A stretch of 64,000 nucleotides of DNA from positions 2,170,001 through 2,234,000 of the forward strand of contig NZ_CP064056.1 in the NCBI RefSeq assembly GCF_015775975.1, given 5' to 3'. How positions within the stretch are numbered: the first letter of the stretch is position 1; every line of letters begins with the position of its first letter. Below, in pieces: positions 56,114 to 64,000 of the stretch. The position numbers and the translations under genes were made by a program. The notes beneath the pieces are model-generated. The model saw nothing but the letters and a program-made list of their open reading frames with translations. It was not told the DNA's origin and ran no database searches. The stretch comes from Staphylococcus lloydii (GTDB lineage: Bacteria > Bacillota > Bacilli > Staphylococcales > Staphylococcaceae).

Positions 56114-57340
56114 ATGGTTGTGTATAAAAACTTGAGTAAAGTATTTAAATCAATTGGACCTGGAATGATTATTACCGCTTCATTTATCGGTCCTGGTACA
56201 GTTACTACAATGACCCAAGGGGGCGCAGGCTTTGGATATAGCTTGTTGTGGGCAGTAGTATTCTCTATTATTGCAACAATCGTCTTACAAGAAATGATTA
56301 TCCGCCTGTCTTTAGTTACTAGAGAAGGCTTGGGCGAAGCGATACAAGAATTATTTGCGCATAAAATAGGTAAATTAATTTTAGTTTGGTTTACATTGAT
56401 TGCAGTGACTTTAGGGTGTGCCGCATACATAAGCGGAGACTTGCTAGGTACTTCTCTAGGTGCTGCATATTTATTACATTTACCTTCACATACAGTAGCA
56501 CCCGTGATAGGTATAATCATTTTATTAATTGGTTTATTTGGTAACTATCGCTTTTTAGAAAAGATAATGATCGTATTAATGGTTATCATGGGAATTATTT
56601 TCATTACGACTATGATTGTAATTAAACCCGACGTCACAGGTATCTTAAAAGGTGTTTTTGCACCGACGATACCGAATGGTTCCATTATTACTGTTATTGC
56701 TTTAATAGGCACAACGGTAGTGCCTTATAATTTCTTTATTCACTCTACTGCCGTGCATGAACGTTTTAAAGACTTAACCGAATTGAAATTCGCACGTTGG
56801 GACACTATTATATCGATTGCTGTAGGTGGTATTATTTCGGCAGCAATTTTAATTTCTGCCGCTACATTAATTAAAGGTAAAGAGGTATCAAGTATCATTC
56901 AACTTGCTGACCCACTGAAACCTATATTCGGAGAGTTTGCCCCATTCATTATTAGTATTGGGTTGTTTGCAGCAGGGCTATCTTCCGCTATTGCTTCACC
57001 TACTGGCGCTGCTGCTACAATAAGCAGTTTGCTTGGTTGGGAAAAAGGTATGAAAAGCAAAAAATACAAAACCGTATTCGCCGCTATCATACTTATTGGT
57101 ATTATCACATCAGGTTTAGGCTTTGAACCCATTCAAGTCTTACTCGTTGCTCAAGCATTGAACGGTATTATCTTGCCGATAGTAGCTATCCTTATCTTTA
57201 TCATTATTAATAAAAAACAACTTATGGGTAAATACGCTAATAATTTATGGCTTAATATTTTAGGCTTTATTGTTGTACTTATCGTGTCATTTTTAGGTGT
57301 GTATAGCTTAATTGATGCACTTACGAGTATCTTTAAATAG
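56114..57340 (+). CDS. NRAMP-superfamily transporter lacking the metal-binding motif
   Basis: A 408-residue membrane protein with about 11 segments and clear NRAMP organisation. The helix 1 region reads GPGMIITASFIGPGTVTTMTQ where manganese/iron transporters have a DPGN motif (here GPGT). Helix 6 reads VVPYNFFIHS where they have MPHN (here VPYN). Three to four metal ligands are thus lost, so transition-metal transport is unlikely. Together with the adjoining ureohydrolase gene it suggests an organic nitrogen substrate, by inference. The start is ATG or the GTG two codons later, after GGGGA. Confidence 0.82.
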   Translation: MVVYKNLSKVFKSIGPGMIITASFIGPGTVTTMTQGGAGFGYSLLWAVVFSIIATIVLQEMIIRLSLVTREGLGEAIQELFAHKIGKLILVWFTLIAVTLGCAAYISGDLLGTSLGAAYLLHLPSHTVAPVIGIIILLIGLFGNYRFLEKIMIVLMVIMGIIFITTMIVIKPDVTGILKGVFAPTIPNGSIITVIALIGTTVVPYNFFIHSTAVHERFKDLTELKFARWDTIISIAVGGIISAAILISAATLIKGKEVSSIIQLADPLKPIFGEFAPFIISIGLFAAGLSSAIASPTGAAATISSLLGWEKGMKSKKYKTVFAAIILIGIITSGLGFEPIQVLLVAQALNGIILPIVAILIFIIINKKQLMGKYANNLWLNILGFIVVLIVSFLGVYSLIDALTSIFK

Positions 57341-57406
57341 CATAGCTGTTTTTTCAAAGTTATTCGAAATATATGAGCTAAGAACTAAAATACCAAAAGC
57401 AACTTG

Positions 57407-57688
57407 TTATTTTATCGTTTTTATTGGCTTAACTGGTTCAATAGGGTCCGGATTAAATTGAAATACGATAATCCCTAACGTTACAAATAATATGACCATT
57501 ATAGATATTAAAAACACATTTATAATTATTGCTGTAGATAGTTTATACTTCTTTCTTAATATTATTAACAGCACGCATAAGCTTAAAGTAGTAACAATAA
57601 AAAATATTAATGCAATGGTAACTGAGTTTAGAAACATCATATTTAATGCGAAGTTTCTTTGTATAAAACACAAAATATTCATATACAT
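57407..57688 (-). CDS. Possible small membrane protein
   Basis: A 93-codon frame starting ATG six bases after TTGGGAG, with two strong hydrophobic segments (about residues 19-45 and 52-76) and a Pro/Lys-rich tail. No homologue is recognised. The start is immediately downstream, in its own direction, of a perfect hairpin. It overlaps no other gene but lies in the possible 3' UTR of the NRAMP-like gene, so it could be an artefact. Confidence 0.4.
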   Translation of the reverse strand: MYMNILCFIQRNFALNMMFLNSVTIALIFFIVTTLSLCVLLIILRKKYKLSTAIIINVFLISIMVILFVTLGIIVFQFNPDPIEPVKPIKTIK

Positions 57689-57692
57689 GATT

Positions 57693-57728
57693 GCTCCCAA
57701 TAGATTTTTCTTCAAATCTATTGGGAGC
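57693..57728. terminator. Perfect 15-bp hairpin
   Basis: GCTCCCAATAGATTT / AAATCTATTGGGAGC with a six-base loop, followed by ATTTTG on the plus strand. It may terminate read-through from the ureohydrolase-NRAMP operon, or fold in the leader of the small membrane protein on the other strand. Confidence 0.55.
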
Positions 57729-57830
57729 ATTTTGACGATTAATCGTTAAAAATTAGCGAGTAATGCTTATTTAAAAAAAGTTGTATTTCTCCGAGTATTT
57801 TATTTACTATCAGAAAGGCAGCATAAAATA

Positions 57831-57868
57831 AAAACCCCCACAGACTGTCGAAGCAATGTGGGGGTTTT
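57831..57868. terminator. Terminator after the ribulokinase gene
   Basis: Arms AAAACCCCCACA / TGTGGGGGTTTT, followed by TTTATTTTATG on the minus strand. Confidence 0.85.
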
Positions 57869-57927
57869 CTGTATTATCAAAATCAATGAAATAGCCTGCG
57901 TTCACACTATTAGAAAATCAATCTCTA

Positions 57928-59574
57928 TTATTGATTAAATTTTTCATCAGCAATTGCTTTAATATTTTTCATTATGCTTGCTTTTTTATAACCATGTAAA
58001 TCATGCAATGCTTTATATGCTTTAAACATTTTTTTGTAAGTAGCAACTTTTGCTTCCTCTGGCTCTACTTGATATAGTACCGGTTCTTTCATAGCTTGAA
58101 TTGCTTGTTCAAATGAATGATGTGCTTTTCCACTGATAGCGCCTAATATAGCTGCTCCTATCGCAGGTGCATACTCGCTATCGATAACGGTGATTGTTTT
58201 ATTCAACACATTGGCATATATTTCCATTAACAATGTATTTTTCTTTGGTATACCACCACATGCATACACATTATCCACTTCCATGTGCCAACCTTGATAT
58301 TGTTGCATAATCATTTTCGTACCAAATGCGGTAGCTTCCATATACGCACGATAAATATCTTCGTGCTTGGTTTGTAACGTCATGCCAAATAAACTACCTG
58401 TTAATGTACTATCACTTAATACACTACGATTGCCATTATGCCAATCAAGAGCTACCAAACCACTTTCGCCCGGCGCCAACTTCTGTGCCTTTTCATTAAG
58501 TAATTCAAAAATTGAAATATTTCGTTCTTTAGCTTCAACAACATATTCATACGGTGTTTGTTTAGCGATATAGTCAAATAGATCTCCCACTGCAGATTGC
58601 CCTGCTTCATATGCATAAAGTTCAGGGATAATTGCACCTTTAACCGAGCCTGAGATGCCAGGTACTTTGTGCTGTGTTTTATTAAGCATTAAATGACATG
58701 TACTCGTTCCCATTACCATCGTCATTTCTCTATCTTTTTCTGAGCCAATACCCAATAAACTCGCATGTGCATCGATAATAAATGGACTTACCGCTACCGT
58801 GTCTGGCAAACCTAGTTTATCAGCCATTGCTGTACTTAATGTACCAACTGTTTCACCAATATTTACGATAGGTGCATCGACTTTTGTTCTCACGATATCA
58901 GACAATTCATTATCTATTTGATCAAATAAGTCATAATGAAATCCTGTCTCTTCTTGCCAAAATGCCTTAAAACCTAGTCCACAGTTCGAACGTACATTTT
59001 TCCCAGTTAATTTATTAACAATCCAGTCCCCTGCTTCCATGATATTCGCAGTTTTAGCCATCACTTCTGGTGCTTGGTGTTGTACTTCCATTATTTTTGG
59101 AATCATCCACTCACTACTAATATTGAAGCCATAATAACCTAACCATCGATTCTTTTGTTGCAACGCAGTTTGAAATAATTTATCGGCCTCTGCTTGAGCG
59201 CCATGATGTTTCCACAATTTCACGTAAGCATGTGGTTCATCTTTAAAACATTCATAGTTATGTATGGGTTCCATATATTCATCTACAAAAATCACTGTCG
59301 ATGAAGTGAAGTCAATGCCTATGCCAACTATAGCCTTAACATCGATGTTGGCTGTTTTTATTATGTATGGAATACCTTCTTCGATTACTTCCATATAGTC
59401 ATTAGCATTTTGTAAGGCAAAACTTTGTGGTATCTTTTGACCATTTAATTGTTGCTCAATCGTTCCATGAGCATATTCTTTAATATATTGTGAAACAATT
59501 TCACCATTAGCTGTATTGACTAAAAACACTCTCCCAGATGCAGTGCCAAAATCAATACCTATACTGTAATTCAT
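57928..59574 (-). CDS. araB: Ribulokinase (FGGY family)
   Basis: A 548-residue FGGY carbohydrate kinase. The N-terminus MNYSIGIDFGTASGRVFLVNT, the GIGIDFTSSTVIFVD phosphate loop, MVMGTSTCHLML and the C-terminal CGGIPKKNTLLMEIYANVLN match AraB-type ribulokinases; the GTASGR signature is typical of them. I start at the ATG preceded by GGAGGGTTATT; 41 upstream codons are excluded. It phosphorylates L- or D-ribulose or a pentitol. It is divergent from a polyol permease, which suggests pentitol use. Confidence 0.92.
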   Translation of the reverse strand: MNYSIGIDFGTASGRVFLVNTANGEIVSQYIKEYAHGTIEQQLNGQKIPQSFALQNANDYMEVIEEGIPYIIKTANIDVKAIVGIGIDFTSSTVIFVDEYMEPIHNYECFKDEPHAYVKLWKHHGAQAEADKLFQTALQQKNRWLGYYGFNISSEWMIPKIMEVQHQAPEVMAKTANIMEAGDWIVNKLTGKNVRSNCGLGFKAFWQEETGFHYDLFDQIDNELSDIVRTKVDAPIVNIGETVGTLSTAMADKLGLPDTVAVSPFIIDAHASLLGIGSEKDREMTMVMGTSTCHLMLNKTQHKVPGISGSVKGAIIPELYAYEAGQSAVGDLFDYIAKQTPYEYVVEAKERNISIFELLNEKAQKLAPGESGLVALDWHNGNRSVLSDSTLTGSLFGMTLQTKHEDIYRAYMEATAFGTKMIMQQYQGWHMEVDNVYACGGIPKKNTLLMEIYANVLNKTITVIDSEYAPAIGAAILGAISGKAHHSFEQAIQAMKEPVLYQVEPEEAKVATYKKMFKAYKALHDLHGYKKASIMKNIKAIADEKFNQ

Positions 59575-59597
59575 AATAACCCTCCAAATACGTACAA

Positions 59598-59613
59598 TAG
59601 AAAACGCTTTATT
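59598..59613. promoter_or_regulatory. Weak cre-like site near the araB ribosome site
   Basis: TAGAAAACGCTTTATT keeps the AAACG core of the cre consensus but differs at three positions. It lies about 25 bases before the araB start. Confidence 0.35.
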
Positions 59614-59730
59614 AAATAATAAGCAACTTAGTAACAAAAAGCAACGCACGAAAACGAAATAAACGAACAAATATAAACATTTAATTAGTAATTTCAAGCA
59701 TATAAAAACATATATTTTGTAGTTTTATGA

Positions 59731-59760
59731 TTGACATATACAAATGAAAGCGTTTACTAT
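59731..59760 (+). promoter_or_regulatory. Promoter of the polyol permease operon with overlapping cre
   Basis: A -35 TTGACA (59731-59736) and a -10 TACTAT (59755-59760) are 18 bases apart. A cre site, ATGAAAGCGTTTACTA (59744-59759), matches the consensus with one mismatch and covers the -10, so CcpA binding would block polymerase. Confidence 0.75.
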
Positions 59761-59910
59761 TGTTTTTACAAACATAAATGTGCAAAAAAAAAATAGTTTT
59801 ATTTTCTCGAAATTTGATTTTTATATTTTATTAACAATTTATATTTAAACATTTTAGACTTAAAAATCATAACACTACCATCACAATGCGAAATTAAAGG
59901 AGTATGTTAT

Positions 59911-61137
59911 ATGAAAAATTCAAATTCAGTTTTAGGTATGCCTCGCCAAATCGTTTGGGGTTACATAGGTATTATTATTTTCATGATGGGTGACGGTTTA
60001 GAAATTGGTTGGTTAAGTCCTTGGCTACACGAAAATGGCTTTTCCGTTAAAGAAACGAGTGCACTTTTTTCTTGTTATGGCGTTACTGTTGCCTTAGCAA
60101 GTTGGTTTAGTGGCGTATTTGCAGAGGCATTAGGCGGCAAAAAAACGATGATACTTGGTTTGTTCTTCTATATCATAGGAACAATTTGCTTTGTTGGTTT
60201 TGCAATTCCATCAAATAATTTATATTTGATGTTACCTGCGTACGCGCTACGTGGTTTAGGCTATCCGTTATTTGCTTATTCATTCTTAGTGTGGATTTCT
60301 TACCGTTCAGAACAAAAAACGTTAGGTGCCGCAGTAGGATGGTTTTGGTTTGTCTTTACTGGTGGTTTAAATGTGTTAGGCGCACTTTATTCTATTTGGG
60401 CAATTAAATATTTAGGACATATTAATACGCTATGGAGTTCATTATTCTGGGTTGTTTTAGGTGCAGTATTCACACTTATCATTAATAGAGATACATTACC
60501 TTCAAATCAAGGTAGTTCTAAAGAAAAACTAAAAGAGCTACTTAAAGGTATTACAATTATAAAAGAAGAACCTAAAGTATTACTCGGAGGTATTGTACGT
60601 GTAATTAATACCACGGCACAATTTGCCTTCCCGGTATTCTTACCTATTTATTTATCCAGTTTTGGTATACCTACATCAAAATGGTTAGCTGTATGGTCTA
60701 CAATCTTTGTAGGTAATATCATTTTCAACTTAATCTTTGGTATCGTTGGAGATAAAATTGGTTGGCGTAACACGGTGATGTACTTTGGAGGCATTGGTAG
60801 CGGTATTTCAGTACTACTCATTGGCTATATTCCGATGTGGACAGATGGTAATCTAATATTATTAACTATCGTAGGATTTTGTTGGGGTGCATTTATCGCA
60901 GCGTACGTACCATTATCAGCATTGATCCCTACACTCGTTAAAAAAGATAAAGGTGCGGCACTTTCCGTACTAAATTTAGGCGCTGGTTTACCAGTATTTG
61001 TCGGTCCAATGATTGTAAATTTATTTATCGATATCGTACATGATATTGGAATAATTTGGATTTTAGGCATACTTTACTTTATTAGTACCATTCTTACTTA
61101 TTTCATCAAACTACCTAGAAGCGCACAATATGAATAA
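59911..61137 (+). CDS. RbtT/DalT/CsbX family polyol permease
   Basis: A 408-residue MFS transporter with 12 segments. GYIGIIIFMMGDGLEIGWLSPWLHENGFSVKETSALFSCYG and LRGLGYPLFAYSFLVWISYRSE are characteristic of the ribitol/D-arabinitol permeases (RbtT, DalT) and of CsbX. AAAGGAG precedes the ATG. Divergent ribulokinase and a downstream DeoR regulator indicate a pentitol or pentulose substrate. It is the first gene of a two-gene transcript. Confidence 0.88.
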   Translation: MKNSNSVLGMPRQIVWGYIGIIIFMMGDGLEIGWLSPWLHENGFSVKETSALFSCYGVTVALASWFSGVFAEALGGKKTMILGLFFYIIGTICFVGFAIPSNNLYLMLPAYALRGLGYPLFAYSFLVWISYRSEQKTLGAAVGWFWFVFTGGLNVLGALYSIWAIKYLGHINTLWSSLFWVVLGAVFTLIINRDTLPSNQGSSKEKLKELLKGITIIKEEPKVLLGGIVRVINTTAQFAFPVFLPIYLSSFGIPTSKWLAVWSTIFVGNIIFNLIFGIVGDKIGWRNTVMYFGGIGSGISVLLIGYIPMWTDGNLILLTIVGFCWGAFIAAYVPLSALIPTLVKKDKGAALSVLNLGAGLPVFVGPMIVNLFIDIVHDIGIIWILGILYFISTILTYFIKLPRSAQYE

Positions 61138-61186
61138 TTGAAGATCCAAGTCAGTTTGTTATACTTATGTCTAAAATGGGGTGTAG

Positions 61187-61972
61187 ATGATGTTACCTGC
61201 CGAACGGGAAGAAAAAATAATTGCTTTCTTATTAGAACATAAACAAGCAACGATACACACATTATCAAAGCAATTTAATGTTCACGAAGCAACGATTCGT
61301 CGTGATTTAAATAAACTTGAACAATTCGATCAAATTAAACGTACACATGGTGGTGTCGTATTAAATAAAGGTGAAGTATGGGACGAACTTAGTTTTGCCG
61401 ATAGACAAACGAGTAATTACAAAGAAAAAGTTGCTATTGCCACTAAGGCTGCCGAGTTTGTCCAAGACAATGATACTATTATTATTGATTCAGGTTCTAC
61501 AGGGTTACAATTAGCGCTCGCTTTGCAACACAAACGCAATTTAACGCTCATTACGAATGATATTTATATTGCTTCTACCTTAAAATCGACCAACCATCAG
61601 GTCATCGTTACTGGTGGCGCATTGCATAAAGACAACTATGTATTAGATGGTCAACTTGCTAACAGTGCTTTAAAATCTTTTAATCCTTTAAAATTATTTT
61701 TAAGCACGCCCGCAATAGACGCCGTAAAAGGTGTAACGCATTTTAGCGAAACTTTGGCTTATACAAAGGCGCAAATGGTAGAGCAAGTACAAGAGGTTTA
61801 TGTCTTAGCCGATAGTGCTAAGCTAGACAAAGTTTCTTTATATAATGTCTGTGCGCCAGAAAATATAGACATGTTAATAACCGACACGTCAAACACAAAT
61901 GTTAATTGGGCTGCATATCATGAGCATTTTAAACATTTAACACACGTCAATGTGCATCATAACAACAATTAA
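61187..61972 (+). CDS. DeoR family sugar-responsive regulator
   Basis: A 261-residue regulator. The N-terminal helix-turn-helix is EEKIIAFLLEHKQATIHTLSKQFNVHEATIRRDLNKLEQFDQIKRTHGG (about 6-55). The C-terminal sugar-phosphate sensing domain carries IIDSGSTGLQLALALQ, LTLITNDIYIA and VTGGALHK. It starts 49 bases after the permease and probably represses the permease operon and araB. The inducer is likely a pentulose phosphate, by inference. Confidence 0.92.
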   Translation: MMLPAEREEKIIAFLLEHKQATIHTLSKQFNVHEATIRRDLNKLEQFDQIKRTHGGVVLNKGEVWDELSFADRQTSNYKEKVAIATKAAEFVQDNDTIIIDSGSTGLQLALALQHKRNLTLITNDIYIASTLKSTNHQVIVTGGALHKDNYVLDGQLANSALKSFNPLKLFLSTPAIDAVKGVTHFSETLAYTKAQMVEQVQEVYVLADSAKLDKVSLYNVCAPENIDMLITDTSNTNVNWAAYHEHFKHLTHVNVHHNNN

Positions 61973-61988
61973 TCTCTATATAATTTAG

Positions 61989-62024
61989 AAGAGGTCATTC
62001 CCATATTTAGGGAATGACCTCTTT
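61989..62024 (+). terminator. Terminator of the permease-deoR operon
   Basis: Perfect 14-base arms AAGAGGTCATTCCC / GGGAATGACCTCTT followed by TT. Confidence 0.9.
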
Positions 62025-62134
62025 TGCTTATCCATTAAACTGTGCAAGGTCTGGACAGACACGTTTAAGTTGATTTAATTTATCTATCTTTATCACCTGA
62101 ATGCAAGTTGATTCATAATTACTTACATCTTTTA

Positions 62135-63316
62135 TTAGCATTGAGCTAAACGATGTTGTTTTTCTCTAATATATAATGTGTACATCATTGCACTTGCGAC
62201 TATAACCATTACGAAACCAAAGTATGGAGTCATTGCTACTGAAAATTCATTTAACACATAACCACCAATAACGGATCCTAATGTAATGCCGATATTAAAC
62301 GCTGAAATATTTAGACTTGATGCAAAATTTACAGTCGCTTTGTTTTCACGTTCTGCAAATAACACAACGATAAGTTGTAATCCTGGGACATTCATAAATG
62401 CAAATAAACCCATGAACATAATAGCGATAAGTCCAATAATTGGATGATTCGTCGTTACACCTACAAATAAAAGTACAATAGCTTGAATTAAAAAGATGAT
62501 GCTTAAAGCTTTTGTTGGCATTTTATTCGTAAATTTACCACCTAAAGTGTTTCCTATCGCTACCATCACGCCATATACGATAAGTAATACAACGACTGTA
62601 CTATCGCTATAACCTAATTGATGCGTCAACATAGATGTCAGGTAGGTATAAACGACAAACGTACCACCATAACCTAAGGCGGTAATTAGGTAGACAAGCA
62701 TAAGTGATTTATTTTTAAATACTTTTAATTGTTGAACGATGGGTGATTGTTCATATTCATTTAAATTATTTGGTACGAAAATCACATTGGCAATCAAACT
62801 AATAAAACCGATGACTGCTATAGTTATAAAGGACATCTCCCAACCGAAATTTTGGCCAATCCAAGTTCCAAATGGCACTCCTGTAATTGTTGCAACAGTT
62901 AAACCTGTAAACATCATAGCAATTGCACTAGAACGTTTATTTGGAGATACTAGGTCGCTCGCTATAGCTGTTGCAATAGACATAAACACGCCATGCATTA
63001 ATGCCGATAACACACGCATTGTTAATAGCATCGCAAATGATGCTGAAAATGCTGCTAATAAATTAGCTACAATAAATATCATCATAATTGAAATTAATAA
63101 GTGCTTTCTTTTCATTTTATTTGTAAGTGGCGTAAGTACTGGTGCACCTACAGTAACGCCAATGGCATATAAAGATACTGTTAATCCAGCCATTGGAATG
63201 GTAATATCAAATGCATTTTTAATAAGTGGTAATAATCCAACGCTAATAAATTCTGTCATACCAATCGCAAAGGCTGAGACGGCTAAGGCAATAATTGCTA
63301 ATTTTTGTTGTTTCAT
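62135..63316 (-). CDS. MFS transporter (DHA1, AraJ/PbuE-like)
   Basis: A 393-residue, 12-segment transporter. AFAIGMTEFISVGLLPLIKNAFDITIPMAGLTVSLYAIGVTVGAPVLTPL is the characteristic helix 1-2 region of the AraJ/YdhP/PbuE branch (GMTEF), and MRVLSALMHGVFMSIATAIASDLV follows. Efflux of sugars, purines or drugs is known in this group. It is divergent from an HxlR-type regulator, and three operator-like repeats lie between them. Substrate unknown; aldehyde- or drug-induced efflux is a guess. Confidence 0.87.
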   Translation of the reverse strand: MKQQKLAIIALAVSAFAIGMTEFISVGLLPLIKNAFDITIPMAGLTVSLYAIGVTVGAPVLTPLTNKMKRKHLLISIMMIFIVANLLAAFSASFAMLLTMRVLSALMHGVFMSIATAIASDLVSPNKRSSAIAMMFTGLTVATITGVPFGTWIGQNFGWEMSFITIAVIGFISLIANVIFVPNNLNEYEQSPIVQQLKVFKNKSLMLVYLITALGYGGTFVVYTYLTSMLTHQLGYSDSTVVVLLIVYGVMVAIGNTLGGKFTNKMPTKALSIIFLIQAIVLLFVGVTTNHPIIGLIAIMFMGLFAFMNVPGLQLIVVLFAERENKATVNFASSLNISAFNIGITLGSVIGGYVLNEFSVAMTPYFGFVMVIVASAMMYTLYIREKQHRLAQC

Positions 63317-63389
63317 TTACTTCTTTCCTTCCTCTTTTATTAATATGTGTGTTATTATAATTCCAATAAGTAAAAGAAGTAAGTACGCA

Positions 63390-63442
63390 CTTTAAAGTCA
63401 TATAGGTACCTTAAAGTACTATAGGCACTTTTTAGTACCTAT
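63390..63442. promoter_or_regulatory. Triple operator of the HxlR-type regulator
   Basis: Three related sequences at about 20-base spacing: CTTTAAAGTCATATAGG, then the near-palindrome ATAGGTACCTTAAAGTACTAT (63402-63422, shown here in part as ATAGGTACC..AGTACTAT), then ATAGGCACT-TTTT-AGTACCTAT (63421-63442). They span the divergent promoters and reach the regulator's ribosome site. Confidence 0.75.
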
Positions 63443-63455
63443 GGAGGTGAAACGC

Positions 63456-63848
63456 ATGTTAAAGAACCATTATAATATTGGTGTGGAAGCAACGATTGAC
63501 GTATTAGGTGGCAAATGGAAACCTGTAGTTCTGTGTCATTTAAAGGATAATGGCACGATGCGGACTTCCGAACTCAAACGTGCCATACCTAATATCACTC
63601 AAAAAATGTTAACGCAACAATTACGAGAGTTAGAAGAGGATAGCATTATCGAGCGTATTGTTTATCAGCAAGTACCCCCGAAAGTTGAATACAAATTATC
63701 TGATTATGGAAAGACATTGAGTGAAATTTTATCTTCTTTATGCAAATGGGGAGAATTTCATGTTGCTAAAATGCATGATGAAGGTCGTCCAGTGTCTTTA
63801 GAGAAACAAGACTTCATTAATATTCCAGATTTAGTAAGTTCAGAATAA
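63456..63848 (+). CDS. HxlR family transcriptional regulator
   Basis: A 130-residue winged-helix protein. ATIDVLGGKWKPVVLCHLKDNGTMRTSELKRAIPNITQKMLTQQLRELEEDSIIERIVYQQVPPKVEYKLSDYGKTL is the complete HxlR signature. I start at the ATG six bases after GGAGGTG. The divergent MFS gene and the operator repeats suggest control of that pump and autoregulation. HxlR proteins often sense aldehydes or quinones through a Cys; Cys residues are present here, but a sensing role is not shown. Confidence 0.92.
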   Translation: MLKNHYNIGVEATIDVLGGKWKPVVLCHLKDNGTMRTSELKRAIPNITQKMLTQQLRELEEDSIIERIVYQQVPPKVEYKLSDYGKTLSEILSSLCKWGEFHVAKMHDEGRPVSLEKQDFINIPDLVSSE

Positions 63849-63860
63849 TTTATAAGCATA

Positions 63861-63902
63861 AAAATAACCTCGCTGTTATCACTAACAGCGAGGTTATTTT
63901 TA
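63861..63902. terminator. Bidirectional terminator
   Basis: Perfect 18-base arms AAAATAACCTCGCTGTTA / TAACAGCGAGGTTATTTT between the HxlR gene and a convergent SDR gene. Confidence 0.92.
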
Positions 63903-64000
63903 TTAAACGCCTGAATATGAATTAAATCCACCATCAACTGGTACAACAACACCTGTTACAAAACCACTTTGTTTTTTATCCATTAACCAATATAAAGTAC
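63903..64000 (-). CDS. Short-chain dehydrogenase/reductase (C-terminal end only)
   Basis: The last 32 codons of a gene that continues past the window edge. The translation LYWLMDKKQSGFVTGVVVPVDGG-F ends NSYSGV. TG-x-V-x-x-V-DGG-F is the conserved C-terminus of classical SDR enzymes. Nothing can be said about the substrate. Confidence 0.8.
   Translation of the reverse strand, partial: TLYWLMDKKQSGFVTGVVVPVDGGFNSYSGV

Noticed and set aside
56095..56520. 141-codon minus-strand frame
   Set aside because: Shadow of the NRAMP-like gene; its hydrophobic composition only mirrors the sense strand.
62739..63395. 218-codon plus-strand frame
   Set aside because: Antisense to the AraJ/PbuE-like MFS gene; repeated Ile/Ala/Asn runs are typical of an antisense membrane-protein shadow.

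Overview
This is a low-GC Firmicute chromosome segment and almost certainly Staphylococcus. The evidence is the mevalonate cluster mvaK1-mvaD-mvaK2, the pta-lipL pair, HemQ, the vraA-vraB-vraC locus with a separate vraX, hxlAB, yojF-bshB2-folE2, azo1, a SarA-family regulator and a FusB-family ribosome-protection protein. A chromosomal FusB relative and a pentitol-type permease fit a coagulase-negative species, perhaps of the saprophyticus group, but the sequence alone does not fix the species. No IS element, prophage, CRISPR array, rRNA or tRNA was recognised.

Layout. 1-4.6 kb: housekeeping and redox genes on the minus strand (partial YwhD, HD phosphohydrolase, GNAT, a two-gene oxidoreductase operon, DUF1450). 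4.8-9.6 kb: a four-gene catabolic operon (TIM-barrel isomerase, two Gfo/Idh/MocA dehydrogenases, ThuA) with a cre-like site and a divergent RpiR-type regulator. 9.7-12.7 kb: mevalonate pathway to isopentenyl diphosphate. 13.1-15.9 kb: lipL and pta, divergent from hemQ. 16.2-24.8 kb: a split ThrE-type exporter, a MarR-controlled efflux pump, an amino-acid permease, YwdK/DUF5327/ung, a choloylglycine-hydrolase family enzyme and pdxK. 24.8-34.2 kb: an atypical LDH-family enzyme, vraX with repeated leader elements and a C-rich structured 3' UTR, an MFS transporter, proP, the vraABC acyl-CoA operon with a small MaoC-like gene, and hxlAB. 34.6-36.6 kb: yojF-bshB2-folE2. 36.6-46.9 kb: a gene-poor stretch, a SarA paralogue, azo1, HAD phosphatases, tadA, two deoxynucleoside kinases, ilvE (CodY-like box), a tautomerase, a threonine dehydrogenase-like epimerase and an aldo/keto reductase. 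47.1-47.7 kb: a tandem array of hairpin repeats. 47.8-57.3 kb: a CsbD-like peptide, an LmrS-like pump, a FusB-family gene behind a leader-peptide attenuator, a LysR/MFS pair, a CycA-like permease, and a ureohydrolase next to an NRAMP-like transporter that lacks the metal motif. 57.4-64 kb: ribulokinase divergent from a polyol permease and DeoR regulator, an MFS pump with its HxlR-type regulator and triple operator, and a partial SDR.

The points most worth a second look are: the vraX locus (two covarying leader hairpins, four C-rich motifs in the 3' UTR); a possible split double-hot-dog hydratase made by VraC plus its 3' neighbour; the ureohydrolase with an NRAMP-fold transporter whose DPGN and MPH motifs are lost; the fusidic acid attenuator; and the 197-bp tandem repeat with compensatory base changes.

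Start codons were reset downstream of the longest frame wherever a Shine-Dalgarno sequence or family alignment favoured it. Family assignments come from recognised motifs and remembered homologues, not from a database search.
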